A model generated the notes under the pieces. The model searched no databases. It saw only the letters and a list, made by a program, of their open reading frames with translations, and had not been told where the DNA came from. From Natronococcus pandeyae (GTDB lineage: Archaea > Halobacteriota > Halobacteria > Halobacteriales > Natrialbaceae), in contig NZ_PHNJ01000002.1 of NCBI RefSeq assembly GCF_008122205.1, positions 434,001-498,000 on the forward strand: a DNA stretch of 64,000 nt. The letters are read 5' to 3'. Position numbers and translations under genes: made by a program. Shown here piece by piece: positions 51,272 through 60,313 of the stretch. How positions within the stretch are numbered: position 1 is the stretch's first letter; each line of letters starts with the position of its first letter.

Positions 51272-52669
51272 ATGGTACTCGACGATCTCGGGAGTTCACT
51301 GCGGGGAACCCTCGACAAACTCCGCGGGAAGTCACGACTCAGCGAGGAGGACATCGAGGAGATCGTCAAGGAGATCCAGCGCTCCTTGCTCTCCGCCGAC
51401 GTCGACGTCTCGCTGGTAATGGAGCTGTCGGACAACATCAAAGAGCGTGCCCTAGAGGAGGAACCGCCCGCCGGTACCCCGGCGCGGGACTTCGTCCTCC
51501 GCATCGTCTACGAGGAACTGGTCGATCTTATCGGCGAGTCGACCGACCTGCCCTTGGAGGAGCAGACCATCCTGCTCGCCGGACTTCAGGGGTCCGGGAA
51601 GACGACCTCCGCCGCGAAGATGGCCTGGTGGTTCTCGACGAAGGGACTGCGACCTGCCGTCGTCCAGACGGACACGTTCCGGCCCGGCGCCTACGACCAG
51701 GCCAAGGAGATGTGCGAACGCGCAGAGGTCGACTTCTACGGCAACCCCGACAACGACGATCCCGTCGAGATCGCCCGGAACGGCCTCGAGGAGACGAGCG
51801 AGGCCGACGTCCACATCGTGGACACGGCGGGTCGCCACGCGCTCGAGGAGGACCTGATCGACGAGATCGAGCAGATCGAGGAGACGGTCGACCCCGACAA
51901 GTCCCTGCTCGTGCTCGACGCGGCGATCGGCCAGGGCGCGAAGGATCAGGCCCAGCAGTTCGACGAATCGATCGGCATCGACGGCGTCGTCATCACCAAA
52001 CTCGACGGGACAGCGAAGGGTGGCGGTGCACTCACCGCGGTCGACCAGACCGACAGTTCGATCGCGTTCCTCGGCACTGGCGAGGAAGTCCAGGACATCG
52101 AGCGGTTCGAACCCAACGGCTTCATCTCGCGACTGCTCGGGATGGGCGACCTCAGCCAGCTCGCCGAGCGCGTCGAGCGCGCCATGGACCAGACCGACGT
52201 CGAGGAGGAGGACTGGGATCCCGAAGACATGCTCAAGGGTCAGTTCACCCTGAACGACATGCAAAAACAGATGGAGGCGATGAACAACATGGGGCCCCTC
52301 GACCAGGTGATGGACATGATCCCCGGCTTCGGCGGCGGGATCAAGGATCAGCTCCCCGACGACGCGATGGACGTCACCCAGGATCGGATGCGGACATTCT
52401 CGGTCATCATGGACTCGATGACCGACGCCGAAAAAGAGTACCCGAAGGCGATCGGCGCGAGCCAGATCGAACGCATCGCGCGCGGCTCCGGAACGAGCGA
52501 GGACGAGGTCCGGGAACTGCTCCAGCAGTACAAGATGATGGAGCGCACGATCAAGCAGTTCCAGGGGATGGGCTCGGACAAGGAGATGCAGCGCATGATG
52601 AAACAGATGCAACAGCAGGGCGGCGGTGGCGGTGGCGGCGGCATGGGCGGGATGGGACCGTTCGGATAA
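51272..52669 (+). CDS. srp54: Signal recognition particle protein SRP54
   Basis: A 465-residue GTPase that binds signal sequences and 7S RNA. N domain: [21 protein letters not shown] domain: G1 [14 protein letters not shown]3 DTAGRHA, G4 [12 protein letters not shown] domain: Met-rich helices from about residue 310 ([20 protein letters not shown]) with the finger loop, and a Gly/Met tail. It acts with FtsY, encoded 23 kb upstream in this window. Monocistronic with its own TATA-like box. Confidence 0.97.
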   Translation: MVLDDLGSSLRGTLDKLRGKSRLSEEDIEEIVKEIQRSLLSADVDVSLVMELSDNIKERALEEEPPAGTPARDFVLRIVYEELVDLIGESTDLPLEEQTILLAGLQGSGKTTSAAKMAWWFSTKGLRPAVVQTDTFRPGAYDQAKEMCERAEVDFYGNPDNDDPVEIARNGLEETSEADVHIVDTAGRHALEEDLIDEIEQIEETVDPDKSLLVLDAAIGQGAKDQAQQFDESIGIDGVVITKLDGTAKGGGALTAVDQTDSSIAFLGTGEEVQDIERFEPNGFISRLLGMGDLSQLAERVERAMDQTDVEEEDWDPEDMLKGQFTLNDMQKQMEAMNNMGPLDQVMDMIPGFGGGIKDQLPDDAMDVTQDRMRTFSVIMDSMTDAEKEYPKAIGASQIERIARGSGTSEDEVRELLQQYKMMERTIKQFQGMGSDKEMQRMMKQMQQQGGGGGGGGMGGMGPFG

Positions 52670-52766
52670 CGCCGATTTCTGCCGCATCGAGCTTCTGACA
52701 GCCGATACCGTTCGAGAATCGCCGTCCAGAACGTTCATTGTATTCTAGACGAATTTCTGGGTATAG

Positions 52767-53735
52767 ATGGATCGCCGCCAGTATCTCCGGGCCGGGGTTG
52801 CCCTCGCGTGCAGCGTCTCGGTCGCCGGCTGTCTCGACGAGGTCGACGCGGCCGCCGGATCGGACGACGAGACCGACGTCGAGGTGACGGACCGGACCGG
52901 CGAGCGCGCGCTCTCCCGAGCGGTCGGCCGGTTAAATGATGCGGCGCTCGCGCTCGAGGTCGACGACCTCGAGGACGACGAGTCGGCGTTCGACCCCGAG
53001 GAGCCTCGCGAACTGCTCGCCGACGCGCGGGAGTTCCTCGAGACCGCTGCAGCCGAACTCGAGGACGACCGCCAGCCCGAGGTCGACGAACTGCGCGCGT
53101 ACGCGACCGTTCTCGAGGGGCTGGTCGACGTCGCCGAGACGGTCACCGACGACGCCCACGAGGAGGACCTCGACGACGTCTCCGAGGCGATAACGGAGCG
53201 GGAACTCGAGGCAGCGTCGGAAACCGTCGACGACCTGACCGAGACGTTCGACCGCGCAGAGGAGCGGTTCGACGCTGCGGAGGCCGACCTCGACTCGCTC
53301 GACGCCGACAGACTCGACGCGCTCTCGATCGTGGATCTCGCGGAGATCGAGTCGGGTGCCGAGGCGCTCGGCGACGTTCTGGCGTCGCTGATCGCGCTCG
53401 TGACCGCGCTCGAGTCGACGGTCGAGGGGGACGAGTGTCTCGAGCGCGGCGAAGAGCACGCCGACGACGATGAGCACGAGCGTGCTCGGGAGTCGTTCCT
53501 CGACGCCGAGGACGCGTTCGCCGCGTCGACGGAATCTCTCGAAGACGGCCGCGAGGATACACCGGCCGGACTCGACTCGCAGTTCGAGACCGGACTGTGC
53601 CAGAACGGCCACCTCGAGACCGCGGCCAGACAGTTCGTGGCGGCGGCCGAGGCGACGATGGATCGCGATCCGCACACCGCACGACAGCGGCGGGAGGACG
53701 CCGAGGCAGCGCTCGAGCGCGTCGAAGACTGTTAG
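52767..53735 (+). CDS. Acidic coiled-coil lipoprotein
   Basis: A 322-residue predicted lipoprotein. MDRRQYLRAGVALACSVSVA then GC is a twin-arginine-type signal with lipobox VAGC. The mature part is Asp/Glu/Ala-rich and largely helical, with heptad-like segments (RFDAAEADLDSLDADRLDAL). Two cysteines near the C terminus (DECLERGEEH, GLCQNGH) and a final EDC may form disulfides. I recognise no enzyme family. It is convergent with the CBS-MaoC gene, only two bases apart. Confidence 0.75.
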   Translation: MDRRQYLRAGVALACSVSVAGCLDEVDAAAGSDDETDVEVTDRTGERALSRAVGRLNDAALALEVDDLEDDESAFDPEEPRELLADAREFLETAAAELEDDRQPEVDELRAYATVLEGLVDVAETVTDDAHEEDLDDVSEAITERELEAASETVDDLTETFDRAEERFDAAEADLDSLDADRLDALSIVDLAEIESGAEALGDVLASLIALVTALESTVEGDECLERGEEHADDDEHERARESFLDAEDAFAASTESLEDGREDTPAGLDSQFETGLCQNGHLETAARQFVAAAEATMDRDPHTARQRREDAEAALERVEDC

Positions 53736-53737
53736 AC

Positions 53738-54706
53738 TTAGGCCGTCGCCGCCTGCTCGAGAACCGATTCTGGCGGCAACTCGTCGACGAGAACGACCGC
53801 GTCGCCCTCGAGGACGACTTCGTCACCGTCGTCGCGGACGGTCGTCTCGATCCGGTACTTCGAGCGTCCGAGATCGTCGACCACCTCGCAGACGGCGGTC
53901 GCGCGGTCGCCGATCGAGAGCGGCGCGAGAAACGAACTCTCCTGGGAGAGGTAGATCGTCAACCCGGGCAGGCGTGCGAGCGCCGCGCTGATCAGCCCGT
54001 TCGCGAGGACGCCGTGGACGATCGGCTTTCCGAAGCGCGTCTCGGCAGCGTAGTCGGCGTCGAGGTGAAGGCGGTTCGTGTCGCCGGTCACCTCGGCGAA
54101 CGTCTCGACGTCTTCTACCGTGATGGGTTTCGAGAAGGTAGCGACGTCGCCGACGGAGACGGTCGACTCGTCCTCGCCGTGGTAGTCGAAGGTCCAGTCG
54201 TCGCGTTCGTAGAGGGTATCGGACCGCACCTGTCGTCGCGGGTGTTCGGCGTCGGTCCCGCCCACGTGATGAATCAGGTGCGGGACGAAGTAGGATAGCT
54301 CCATCGTCGTGAGGATGCCGACGAGTTCGCCGTCGCCGTTTTCGCGCTCGTCGGCTCCGGACCCGTCACCGTCACTGTCATCGCTCTCGACGACCGGGAG
54401 GTGCTCGAGGCCCACTGCGCGCAGTCGTTCGACGGCGTCGACGATCGAGGCGTGGGCGCCGATCGTCTCGACCGGCCGGGACATCACGTCGGCGATCTCG
54501 ATGCCGGCGAGATCCTGCCGGTCGCAGAGACAGGTCGCGAAGTCGCCCTCGGTGACGATACCGACTGGCCGGTCATCGCGGACGACGACGACCGAACTGA
54601 CCTGGTTGTCGCGCATCAGCGTCGCAGCGTCGGCGACGGTCGCGTCCGGCCGGGCGGTGACGACGTCGGTGACCATGATCTCCGAGACGGGTATCGTGCG
54701 GTGCAT
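53738..54706 (-). CDS. Fusion of a CBS-domain pair and a MaoC-like hydratase domain
   Basis: A 322-residue protein. Residues 1-140 are two CBS motifs (VSEIMVTDVVTARPDATVAD, VGIVTEGDFATC, IADVMSRPVETIGAHASI, VGILTTMELSYF), which bind adenosyl nucleotides. Residues about 175-315 are a MaoC/(R)-specific enoyl-CoA hydratase fold (FAEVTGDTNRLHLDADYAAE, RFGKPIVHGVLANGLISA), including the D and H of the hydratase motif. A nucleotide-gated hydratase or dehydratase acting on acyl-CoA is inferred. A short acidic linker separates the halves. Confidence 0.88.
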   Translation of the reverse strand: MHRTIPVSEIMVTDVVTARPDATVADAATLMRDNQVSSVVVVRDDRPVGIVTEGDFATCLCDRQDLAGIEIADVMSRPVETIGAHASIVDAVERLRAVGLEHLPVVESDDSDGDGSGADERENGDGELVGILTTMELSYFVPHLIHHVGGTDAEHPRRQVRSDTLYERDDWTFDYHGEDESTVSVGDVATFSKPITVEDVETFAEVTGDTNRLHLDADYAAETRFGKPIVHGVLANGLISAALARLPGLTIYLSQESSFLAPLSIGDRATAVCEVVDDLGRSKYRIETTVRDDGDEVVLEGDAVVLVDELPPESVLEQAATA

Positions 54707-54782
54707 ACCGACGACCTACACCGGTTCGGCCTATCAACACCGGGCCCTCATACTGTCGGTGTGACCGATCGCTCGAGTCGGC

Positions 54783-55196
54783 TCAGGTGTCGACCGGTCT
54801 GCCGTCCTCGGTCGGTGGTGCGATCTGGTCGACGTAGCTCTCGAGGTCCGGTTCCTCGACGCGTACTCGGACGGCGATCTCGCCGAGTTCGTCCGGTTCG
54901 CCGACCGAGAAGTTGATCCGATCCTCGAAGGCTGCCTGTTTTTTCAGTGCGAAGGAGAAGGAGTCCCCCTCGCGGTTGGCGAAGAACTCTCCGCGGGCGG
55001 TATCGAGGATCTCCTGGCGGTGCAACAGTTCGGAGAAGTGATCCAGCGAGTGGGTCTCGCCCCTGATCTCGCCGAACTCCTCCTCGAGTTCGGCGTTGGG
55101 GAAGACGTTCGTGACGGCGTCTGCAACGCGGCTCGTCACTTCGGTGTCGTACACTGGTGCCGTGATCTCGACGTCGACGCGGTAGATCTCTGTCAT
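54783..55196 (-). CDS. UPF0201 family RNA-binding-like protein
   Basis: A 137-residue protein starting MTEIYRVDVEITAPVYDTEV, with VFPNAELEEEFGEIRGE and LLHRQEILDTARGEFF. It belongs to archaeal UPF0201 (DUF54), a family with an RNA-binding-like fold and no assigned role. Its ATG overlaps the stop of the UPF0200 kinase-like gene by four bases. The pair is conserved in archaea by my recollection, which suggests a shared job. Confidence 0.85.
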   Translation of the reverse strand: MTEIYRVDVEITAPVYDTEVTSRVADAVTNVFPNAELEEEFGEIRGETHSLDHFSELLHRQEILDTARGEFFANREGDSFSFALKKQAAFEDRINFSVGEPDELGEIAVRVRVEEPDLESYVDQIAPPTEDGRPVDT

Positions 55197-55780
55197 GGCT
55201 GTCGAACCTCGTTGTCCGGTGTTTCGATTGCGTCTGCTTTCGCTTCGACGATCGCCTGGACCCGGTCGTGGAACGCCTCGAGCGAGTCGGTGTTCTCGAC
55301 GACGACGTCGGCGCGGTCCATCGCGTCGTCCATGCCGAAGCCCCGCTCGCGCTCGTCGCGAGCGGCGAGTGCCTCGCCGCCACCGTCTTCGTTGACGTCG
55401 CGGCCGCGGGCGTCGATACGCTCGGCTCGGAGCTCGAAGGGGGCCTCGATGCTGACGAGCGTGAACGACTCGTCGAACCGGTCCTCGAAGACGTCGACCT
55501 CGACGTCGGACCGGATGCCGTCGACCAGCACCGTGTCGTGATCCTCGAGGCGGTCTTCGATCATCGGGAGCGAGCGCTCGGCGATGGCCGCCGGCCCGTT
55601 CTCGTCGCGCAGCGCCTGGGCGACGCTCCCGTGGTCTTTCGCGGGGTCGAGTCCGCGGTCGGCTGTCTCCTGGCGGACGACGTCGCCCATCGTCACTACG
55701 GGGATTCCTTCCTCACGTGCGACGGTGGCAGCCTCACCTTTGCCGCTGCCGGGAAGTCCCACCGTTCCGATGACGTGCAT
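55193..55780 (-). CDS. UPF0200 family nucleotide kinase-like protein
   Basis: A 195-residue P-loop protein. MHVIGTVGLPGSGKGEAATVA holds Walker A GLPGSGKG; VLVDGIRSDVEVDVF and RDERERGFGMDDAMDRADVVV resemble dephospho-CoA kinase and AAA-type nucleotide kinases. It is annotated in archaea as UPF0200. The substrate is unknown. The ATG at 55780 is preferred because the P-loop starts at residue 8 and the frame upstream is unconserved. It overlaps the UPF0201 gene by four bases. Confidence 0.88.
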   Translation of the reverse strand: MHVIGTVGLPGSGKGEAATVAREEGIPVVTMGDVVRQETADRGLDPAKDHGSVAQALRDENGPAAIAERSLPMIEDRLEDHDTVLVDGIRSDVEVDVFEDRFDESFTLVSIEAPFELRAERIDARGRDVNEDGGGEALAARDERERGFGMDDAMDRADVVVENTDSLEAFHDRVQAIVEAKADAIETPDNEVRQP

Positions 55781-56145
55781 CGAAGGAACGTACCGGGGAG
55801 ACGTGCATAAGGGCTGTGTTCGCCGCTCGAGAGCGTTCGTTCGACTACCCTGTCGATAGCACCCCGATTGTCTCTGTTGCAACTCATTAGCAATCGATGT
55901 AGACGGAACGCGTTTCGCCGGTCTGGGCTGCCAGCCGTTGATTATTTCGCGATTTCGACCGGATAACGATACGGAATTCGGGCGTCTCCGGAGTTCCAGT
56001 GCTTTCAGTTCAGAAACAACGAGCGTGTTCGCAACCGTTTATCTGCTCGGATCGAACCGTCGAGAACTCGTCTGAATCGAAACCAATCGTCGAAACGGAG
56101 TCGGGCCGTTATTTATCAGTCTGCCATTGGCTCCGAGTGCATATC
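55781..56145. other. 365-base gap upstream of the acidic repeat lipoprotein
   Basis: No credible gene is seen. TTATTTATCAG at about 56109-56119 is a TATA-like box for the gene starting at 56146. The rest is unremarkable. Confidence 0.5.
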
Positions 56146-56595
56146 ATGACAAAACCATCTCTCGACAGGCGCCGATTCACGAAGGTAGTCGGTGCCGGTA
56201 TGGTCGCGGCTATTGCAGGTTGTATGGACGACGACGAAGAAGAAGACGACGCGATGGGCGACGAGGAAGACGACGGCGCGATGGGCGACGAAGAAGACGA
56301 CGACGCAATGGGCGAAGACGACGGGATGGACGACGAGGAAGACGACGACCTCGGCGACGACGAGGAAGATGACGACCTCGGCGATGACGAGGAAGACGAC
56401 GACCTCGGCGACGACGAGGAAGATGACGACCTCGGCGAAGACGACGAAGATGACGGCCTCGGCGAAGACGACGAAGACGACGACCTCGGCGACGACGACG
56501 AAGATGACGACCTCGGCGAAGACGACGAAGATGACGACCTCGGCGAAGACGACGAAGATGACGACCTCGGCGAAGACGACGACGACGGCATCTAA
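56146..56595 (+). CDS. Lipoprotein built of acidic nine-residue repeats
   Basis: A 149-residue protein. MTKPSLDRRRFTKVVGAGMV...AIAGC is a twin-arginine lipoprotein signal with lipidated C26. All 123 residues after it are D, E, G, L, M, A or I. From residue 62 to 142 it is nine tandem copies of a nine-residue unit with consensus (D/E)DDEDDDLG; residues 27-61 hold looser (DEEDDxAMG) units. No fold or enzyme motif is recognisable. Net charge is extreme, so surface cation binding or a spacer is possible; that is inference. The DNA is a 27-base minisatellite, so length may vary between strains. Confidence 0.8.
   Translation: MTKPSLDRRRFTKVVGAGMVAAIAGCMDDDEEEDDAMGDEEDDGAMGDEEDDDAMGEDDGMDDEEDDDLGDDEEDDDLGDDEEDDDLGDDEEDDDLGEDDEDDGLGEDDEDDDLGDDDEDDDLGEDDEDDDLGEDDEDDDLGEDDDDGI
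56329..56571 (+). repeat. 27-base coding minisatellite (nine units)
   Basis: Nine tandem units of 27 bases, typified by GACGACGAGGAAGATGACGA then CCTCGGC, encode the acidic repeats. Units differ mainly by GAT/GAC and GAA/GAG/GAC swaps. The array is purely in frame with the lipoprotein gene. Confidence 0.85.
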
Positions 56596-56608
56596 CGCGG
56601 TGAACGAC

Positions 56609-56637
56609 AACTGACGAACTGGGCTGACGTCAGTTTT
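56609..56637 (+). terminator. Hairpin terminator after the acidic lipoprotein
   Basis: AACTGACG (56609-56616) and CGTCAGTT (56628-56635) form a perfect 8-bp stem followed by TTTT, 13 bases after the stop codon. Confidence 0.6.
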
Positions 56638-56943
56638 GATCACCTTCCTTTTCGATTCGAGCAGTCGACCGGTAGCCACTGACACGTGTTGCGTTGGCGA
56701 TTCCGGACGATGGCTCGAGGGCCCGACACTGATGGTGTGTCACAGATAGCGGTTCGACGTGCTGGCCGCTGCCCGTTTTTCGCGTCCACGGCCTGGAGCT
56801 GACACACGCCCACCGTGATCAGTTTCATCCGTCGGCGGAGCAGTCTCTTCTGGAGGACCGTCTGATCTCGTTCGGGACCCGACCTCGGTACTCGATCGCA
56901 CACCTGGCCGTGCGAGCGCGGCGCGACTGGCTGAATCCCAACT
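56638..56943. other. Gap before tRNA-Arg
   Basis: About 300 bases without a credible gene. The frame on the minus strand that begins MGFEPTTVGLE over the tRNA is the familiar spurious antisense-tRNA peptide. Nothing else is recognised. Confidence 0.5.
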
Positions 56944-56951
56944 GCTTATAT
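56944..56951 (+). promoter_or_regulatory. TATA-like box of tRNA-Arg
   Basis: GCTTATAT lies about 28 bases ahead of the first base of the tRNA at 56977. Confidence 0.55.
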
Positions 56952-56976
56952 CGCTCGATGGATGATTCGTACTCGA

Positions 56977-57051
56977 GGGCACGTAGCTCAGTCCGGAAAG
57001 AGCGTCGGACTTCTAATCCGACGGTCGTGGGTTCAAATCCCATCGTGCCCG
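56977..57051 (+). tRNA. tRNA-Arg (UCU)
   Basis: A 75-base cloverleaf: acceptor GGGCACG/CGTGCCC, D arm GCTC AGTCCGGAAA GAGC, anticodon arm GTCGGA CTTCTAA TCCGAC with anticodon TCT, variable GGTC, T arm GTGGG TTCAAAT CCCAC-like (CCCAT), discriminator G. There is no intron and no encoded CCA. Damaged partial copies of its 3' end follow within 100 bases. Confidence 0.93.
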
Positions 57052-57514
57052 TACAGCGAACGAAGTGAGCGAACCGGTACGTGGGATTTGAATCAGAGGG
57101 CGACGAACGATAGCGAGTCGACGGCGTGGTTCAAATCCCATCGTGTCGCTTGCTCTGTCTCGAGTTACCCGTGAGCGACGGTTCTCCACCGAACTGAGTT
57201 ACGCTTTTCACCAACTACAGCGTCGAACCGCGTGAAACGATCATTCGAGCTCCGTTCAATACCCTCTGTCCCGCTGTTGTGAACGTTGCAACTGACGGCG
57301 CTGCAGGCTCTCGCCACGGAATTCGCCCTCGAGGAGCTGCTATCGATCTCCAGTGTGCCGATAGCTGACACGACGAGTTAGGACTCGAGTTAACCGTTGT
57401 TCGCCACCAGTTAATCGAACGTCTCGAGTCAGCAGTACCGTTTCTGCCCCGTCGACAGCCCCACGTTCACTGTGCAGGCCGCTGATACAACCCGTTCGAG
57501 TCGTTTTTTCAGAT
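57052..57514. other. Gap holding partial copies of the tRNA-Arg 3' end
   Basis: Bases 57119-57146 repeat the tRNA 3' part (CGACGGCGTGG-TTCAAATCCCATCGTG with two one-base deletions). An inverted T-arm fragment GTGGGATTTGAA lies at 57081-57092. Past 57160 I see no gene; a T run at 57503-57509 is near the start of the acyltransferase gene. Confidence 0.6.
57119..57146 (+). repeat. att-like partial copy of tRNA-Arg 3' end
   Basis: TTCAAATCCCATCGTG is identical to the T loop and acceptor part of the tRNA 100 bases upstream, and neighbouring bases match with two deletions. Copies of a tRNA 3' end next to the tRNA are typical scars of integrase-mediated insertion, although nothing element-like lies between. 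Confidence 0.5.
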
Positions 57515-58732
57515 ATGGACGAGACGGACGTCGAGACGGTCGCGTACACCGAGACGATCGCTGAACCGGAGACGTTCGCCGAGCAGGCGCGCCGGCGCGC
57601 GGCGACCGAACGGGAGGTCGTCGAGTGGGCTGTCGACGAACTCGCGTCGGAGATCGCCGAACAGGAGGTTGACCTCGAGCCGCTACTCGAGTACAGCCGT
57701 CGGAGCCGCGAGAGCCTGCCGGACCGCCACCGCCGGGCCTACGAGGCGATGGCCGAGGAGTTCGACGGTGACCCGGACGTCTACGAAGTGTACGTCTTCG
57801 CGTACTCGGAGCTCTGTGAGAAACTGGCCGACGGGGAGGGACGATCGGAGAAGCATCCGAAGGGCTGTACGAACGCGCTCGTCGCGCCGCCGAAGGGAGA
57901 CTCCGCATCCGCCGCCGAGACCGGTGCCGACGCGGACGCCAGCGCGGCGAGCGGCGGCCCGCTCGTCCTCAAAAACCGGGATATTGCGGGCCGAGGAACC
58001 CGACCGAAGTCGATCGTCGAACAGCCGCCGATCGACGACTACTACGGATTTCTGACGGTCGACACCTGCGGAACGATCTCGATTTTCAAGGGGGTCAACG
58101 ACCAGGGTCTGGTCGCGGCGAACACCTACATCGAGAGCGAGCGAGACGACGTCGATCCGGAGGATCAGCTTCGGAACGGGACCGTCATCCGCATGCTGTT
58201 AGAGGAGTGTGCCACCGTCGAGGAGGCCCGGACGTTGCTCGAGTCCCACCCGACGCGCCAGCTGATGGGGCAGACGCTGTTTCTCGCCGACGAAACCGAC
58301 GCGATCTTGCTCGAGATCGATCCGGAGGCCGAGCAGATCGCCGTCGACGACGACGAGGTCGTGACGCGAACGAATCACTTCGTGCTGTCGGAGTCGACCG
58401 AGACGGAGAGTTCGACCAGGCGCCGGGAACGGGCGTTGTCGCTCCTCGAGGGCGAGGAACAGATCGATCGGGACGATCTGTGGACGTTCGCGCAGGATCA
58501 CGAGAACGGGCCCGGCGACGACTCGATCTGTCGGCACCCGGAGCCCGAGACGGACGAACCACACGCGTTCGGCCAACTGACGACCGCGAGCACGGCCATC
58601 TTCCAGGGGGGATCGCCAGAGATCGAAGTCGCGATGGGGAATCCCTGCGAGAGGGAGCGCACACGGTGTTCGTTCGCCGACGAGATTCCGACGGATCTTC
58701 GGACTGGACAACGGTGGCTCGATCAACAGTAA
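57515..58732 (+). CDS. C45 family autoproteolytic acyltransferase/hydrolase
   Basis: A 405-residue Ntn-type protein related to isopenicillin N acyltransferase and carcinine hydrolase. The nucleophile C118 in KGCTNALV would become N-terminal after cleavage of the G-C bond. LVLKNRDIAGRGTRPK, GFLTVDTCGTISIFKGVNDQG and VTRTNHF fit the family. The first 117 residues are the helical pro-region. Substrates are small N-acyl or peptide-like amides; none can be named. The gene follows tRNA-Arg, a common place for acquired genes. Confidence 0.83.
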   Translation: MDETDVETVAYTETIAEPETFAEQARRRAATEREVVEWAVDELASEIAEQEVDLEPLLEYSRRSRESLPDRHRRAYEAMAEEFDGDPDVYEVYVFAYSELCEKLADGEGRSEKHPKGCTNALVAPPKGDSASAAETGADADASAASGGPLVLKNRDIAGRGTRPKSIVEQPPIDDYYGFLTVDTCGTISIFKGVNDQGLVAANTYIESERDDVDPEDQLRNGTVIRMLLEECATVEEARTLLESHPTRQLMGQTLFLADETDAILLEIDPEAEQIAVDDDEVVTRTNHFVLSESTETESSTRRRERALSLLEGEEQIDRDDLWTFAQDHENGPGDDSICRHPEPETDEPHAFGQLTTASTAIFQGGSPEIEVAMGNPCERERTRCSFADEIPTDLRTGQRWLDQQ

Positions 58733-58791
58733 CGTTCACCGTACAGACCGCTGTACGGCTGTCGGCGGTATCTACCGACAAAACGTAGGAT

Positions 58792-59877
58792 TCAGGCTCG
58801 AACGCGGCGCTGTTCGAGGTCGGCCTCGAGCTGTCTCGCGGCCTCGAGTCGCAGTTTCTTCGCGCGGCCTTTCGTGAGCCGCGAGTCGGGCAGCCGATCC
58901 GCGAGCGGCTCGTACGCCGAGGGAGAGAAGCCGAGTTCCTGTACGTAGCGCTGGACGCTCGGGTCGTCGAGACCGTCGTGGATCACGGTGTCGGTGACCT
59001 CCTCGACGGTCTCGAACGCGGGGAGTGGCATTTCGTCACCGGTGTCGCCGGCCGACGATTCGGTGCCGTCGACGACGGTGCCGCGGGCGTCCGCGTGGGT
59101 GACGATCGACTGAACCGTCTCCGCCAACTGGAGCACCTGGCTCGGCAGGGCCGCGTCGGGGGAGCGCCACTCGACCGTCGGCATCGCTTTTCGCAGCCGG
59201 ACCGGAGTCCAGACCGCGTCGTAGGGATCGAACTCGTCGTCGAAGGCGTCCGGGTCGACGCCGTACTCGAGTGCGCGTTCGCGGAACCCGTCGTAGGCGT
59301 CCTCGAGGCGGGCTTCCCACTCGGCGACGCTATCGACGTAGGGCCAGAGCTGGCCCTGCTCGGGACAGGCCCCGTAACACGAGCGCCGGTAGAGGTAGGG
59401 GCGTGCACACTCGTGGATTCGTTCGCCGCGGTAGTGCGACGAACTGTTGACGAGCGCGAAGGCGGGATCGAGCGCCGTCAGCGTGTTGAGCTGATCGACG
59501 ACGTTCGACTGCTCGAAATGCACGTGCGTGCCGGCGCAGACGCGGGCGTCGTCGAACGTCGGTCCGACGATCCGGCGCTGGAGGTCGGTTCCCCGCTTGT
59601 CACGATAGGGGATCTCTGCTGGCGAGGCGTGCAACGGCGTCGCCAGCGGGACGAGTCGCTTGCCCTGTTCGCGTGCCGCATCGACGACGGTACCGATTCG
59701 GTCGAGGAACTCCTCGCGGAGTTCGGTCGTCGACGAACACGGGGTTGTCTTGATCTCGAGCATCGGCTCGACGAACTCGGGGTCGATCTGCGTCGAGACG
59801 TCGAGCAGTGTTTCGGGGGGTACCAGGTCGCCGTCGTCGTCGATGACCCAGTACTCCACCTCGAGGCTGGTTTTCAT
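58792..59877 (-). CDS. gshA: Glutamate-cysteine ligase, haloarchaeal type
   Basis: A 361-residue ATP-dependent ligase making gamma-glutamylcysteine, the main low-molecular-weight thiol of haloarchaea. MKTSLEVEYWVIDDDGDLV holds the first acidic metal-binding residues (LEVEYW), with MLEIKTTPC, CAGTHVHFEQ and VEWRSPDAALPS as further family segments. Length fits the YbdK/GshA-like group. The ATG at 59877 starts the conserved sequence. It is convergent with the C45 gene. The CoA-disulfide-reductase-like gene in this window could act on the same thiol pool (inference). Confidence 0.88.
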   Translation of the reverse strand: MKTSLEVEYWVIDDDGDLVPPETLLDVSTQIDPEFVEPMLEIKTTPCSSTTELREEFLDRIGTVVDAAREQGKRLVPLATPLHASPAEIPYRDKRGTDLQRRIVGPTFDDARVCAGTHVHFEQSNVVDQLNTLTALDPAFALVNSSSHYRGERIHECARPYLYRRSCYGACPEQGQLWPYVDSVAEWEARLEDAYDGFRERALEYGVDPDAFDDEFDPYDAVWTPVRLRKAMPTVEWRSPDAALPSQVLQLAETVQSIVTHADARGTVVDGTESSAGDTGDEMPLPAFETVEEVTDTVIHDGLDDPSVQRYVQELGFSPSAYEPLADRLPDSRLTKGRAKKLRLEAARQLEADLEQRRVRA

Positions 59878-60286
59878 GGATGTCTCCGTTGGACCGCGCT
59901 TGTCGTATCGGCCCTCGAGCAAGCCGTCACCGGGCCGTTACTATCGGTCGGACACCGAGACCCGAACTCGACGAGCGTGTCGAATCCGGTGACGGCGTCC
60001 GTTTTTCCGCTTCTGGATCCTGAGATAGGGACGGTCTACGTGAAGCGATTGAGCCTGCGTGTGAAGGGAAAACGTCGGACTGAATCCAACGCGATCCGAT
60101 ATCCGGCGTGTGAGGCCGTTACTCGCGGATCCAGTCTCTGCGAACCGACCAGCACACGTGTTATGAACTCCCTCGAGTCGAGAACTGTTGGCGTCACCGC
60201 CGACGCTACGAGGAAAGCCTGAAGCAGCGCCCGTGGTACGTAGCGACCGCAGCGAGGGGAACGAACCCCACGCGTGGACGCCACTT
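59878..60286. other. Gap between gshA and the cupredoxin-like gene
   Basis: About 410 bases. The minus-strand frame at 60036-60284 is Arg/Ser-rich and not convincing. The right end carries the TATA-like CTTATGT at 60284-60290. Nothing else was recognised. Confidence 0.5.
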
Positions 60287-60313
60287 ATGTTGCTCAGCCG
60301 CCTACACTCGATC

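Noticed and set aside
56250-56590. Regularly spaced repeats that could suggest a CRISPR array
   Set aside because: Units are contiguous without unique spacers, stay in one reading frame and encode acidic repeats.
56825-57043. Minus-strand frame starting MGFEPTTVGLE over tRNA-Arg
   Set aside because: This peptide is the common spurious product of antisense tRNA genes.
60036-60284. 82-residue minus-strand frame between gshA and the cupredoxin-like gene
   Set aside because: Arg-rich, no recognisable family, and no promoter or ribosome site supports it.
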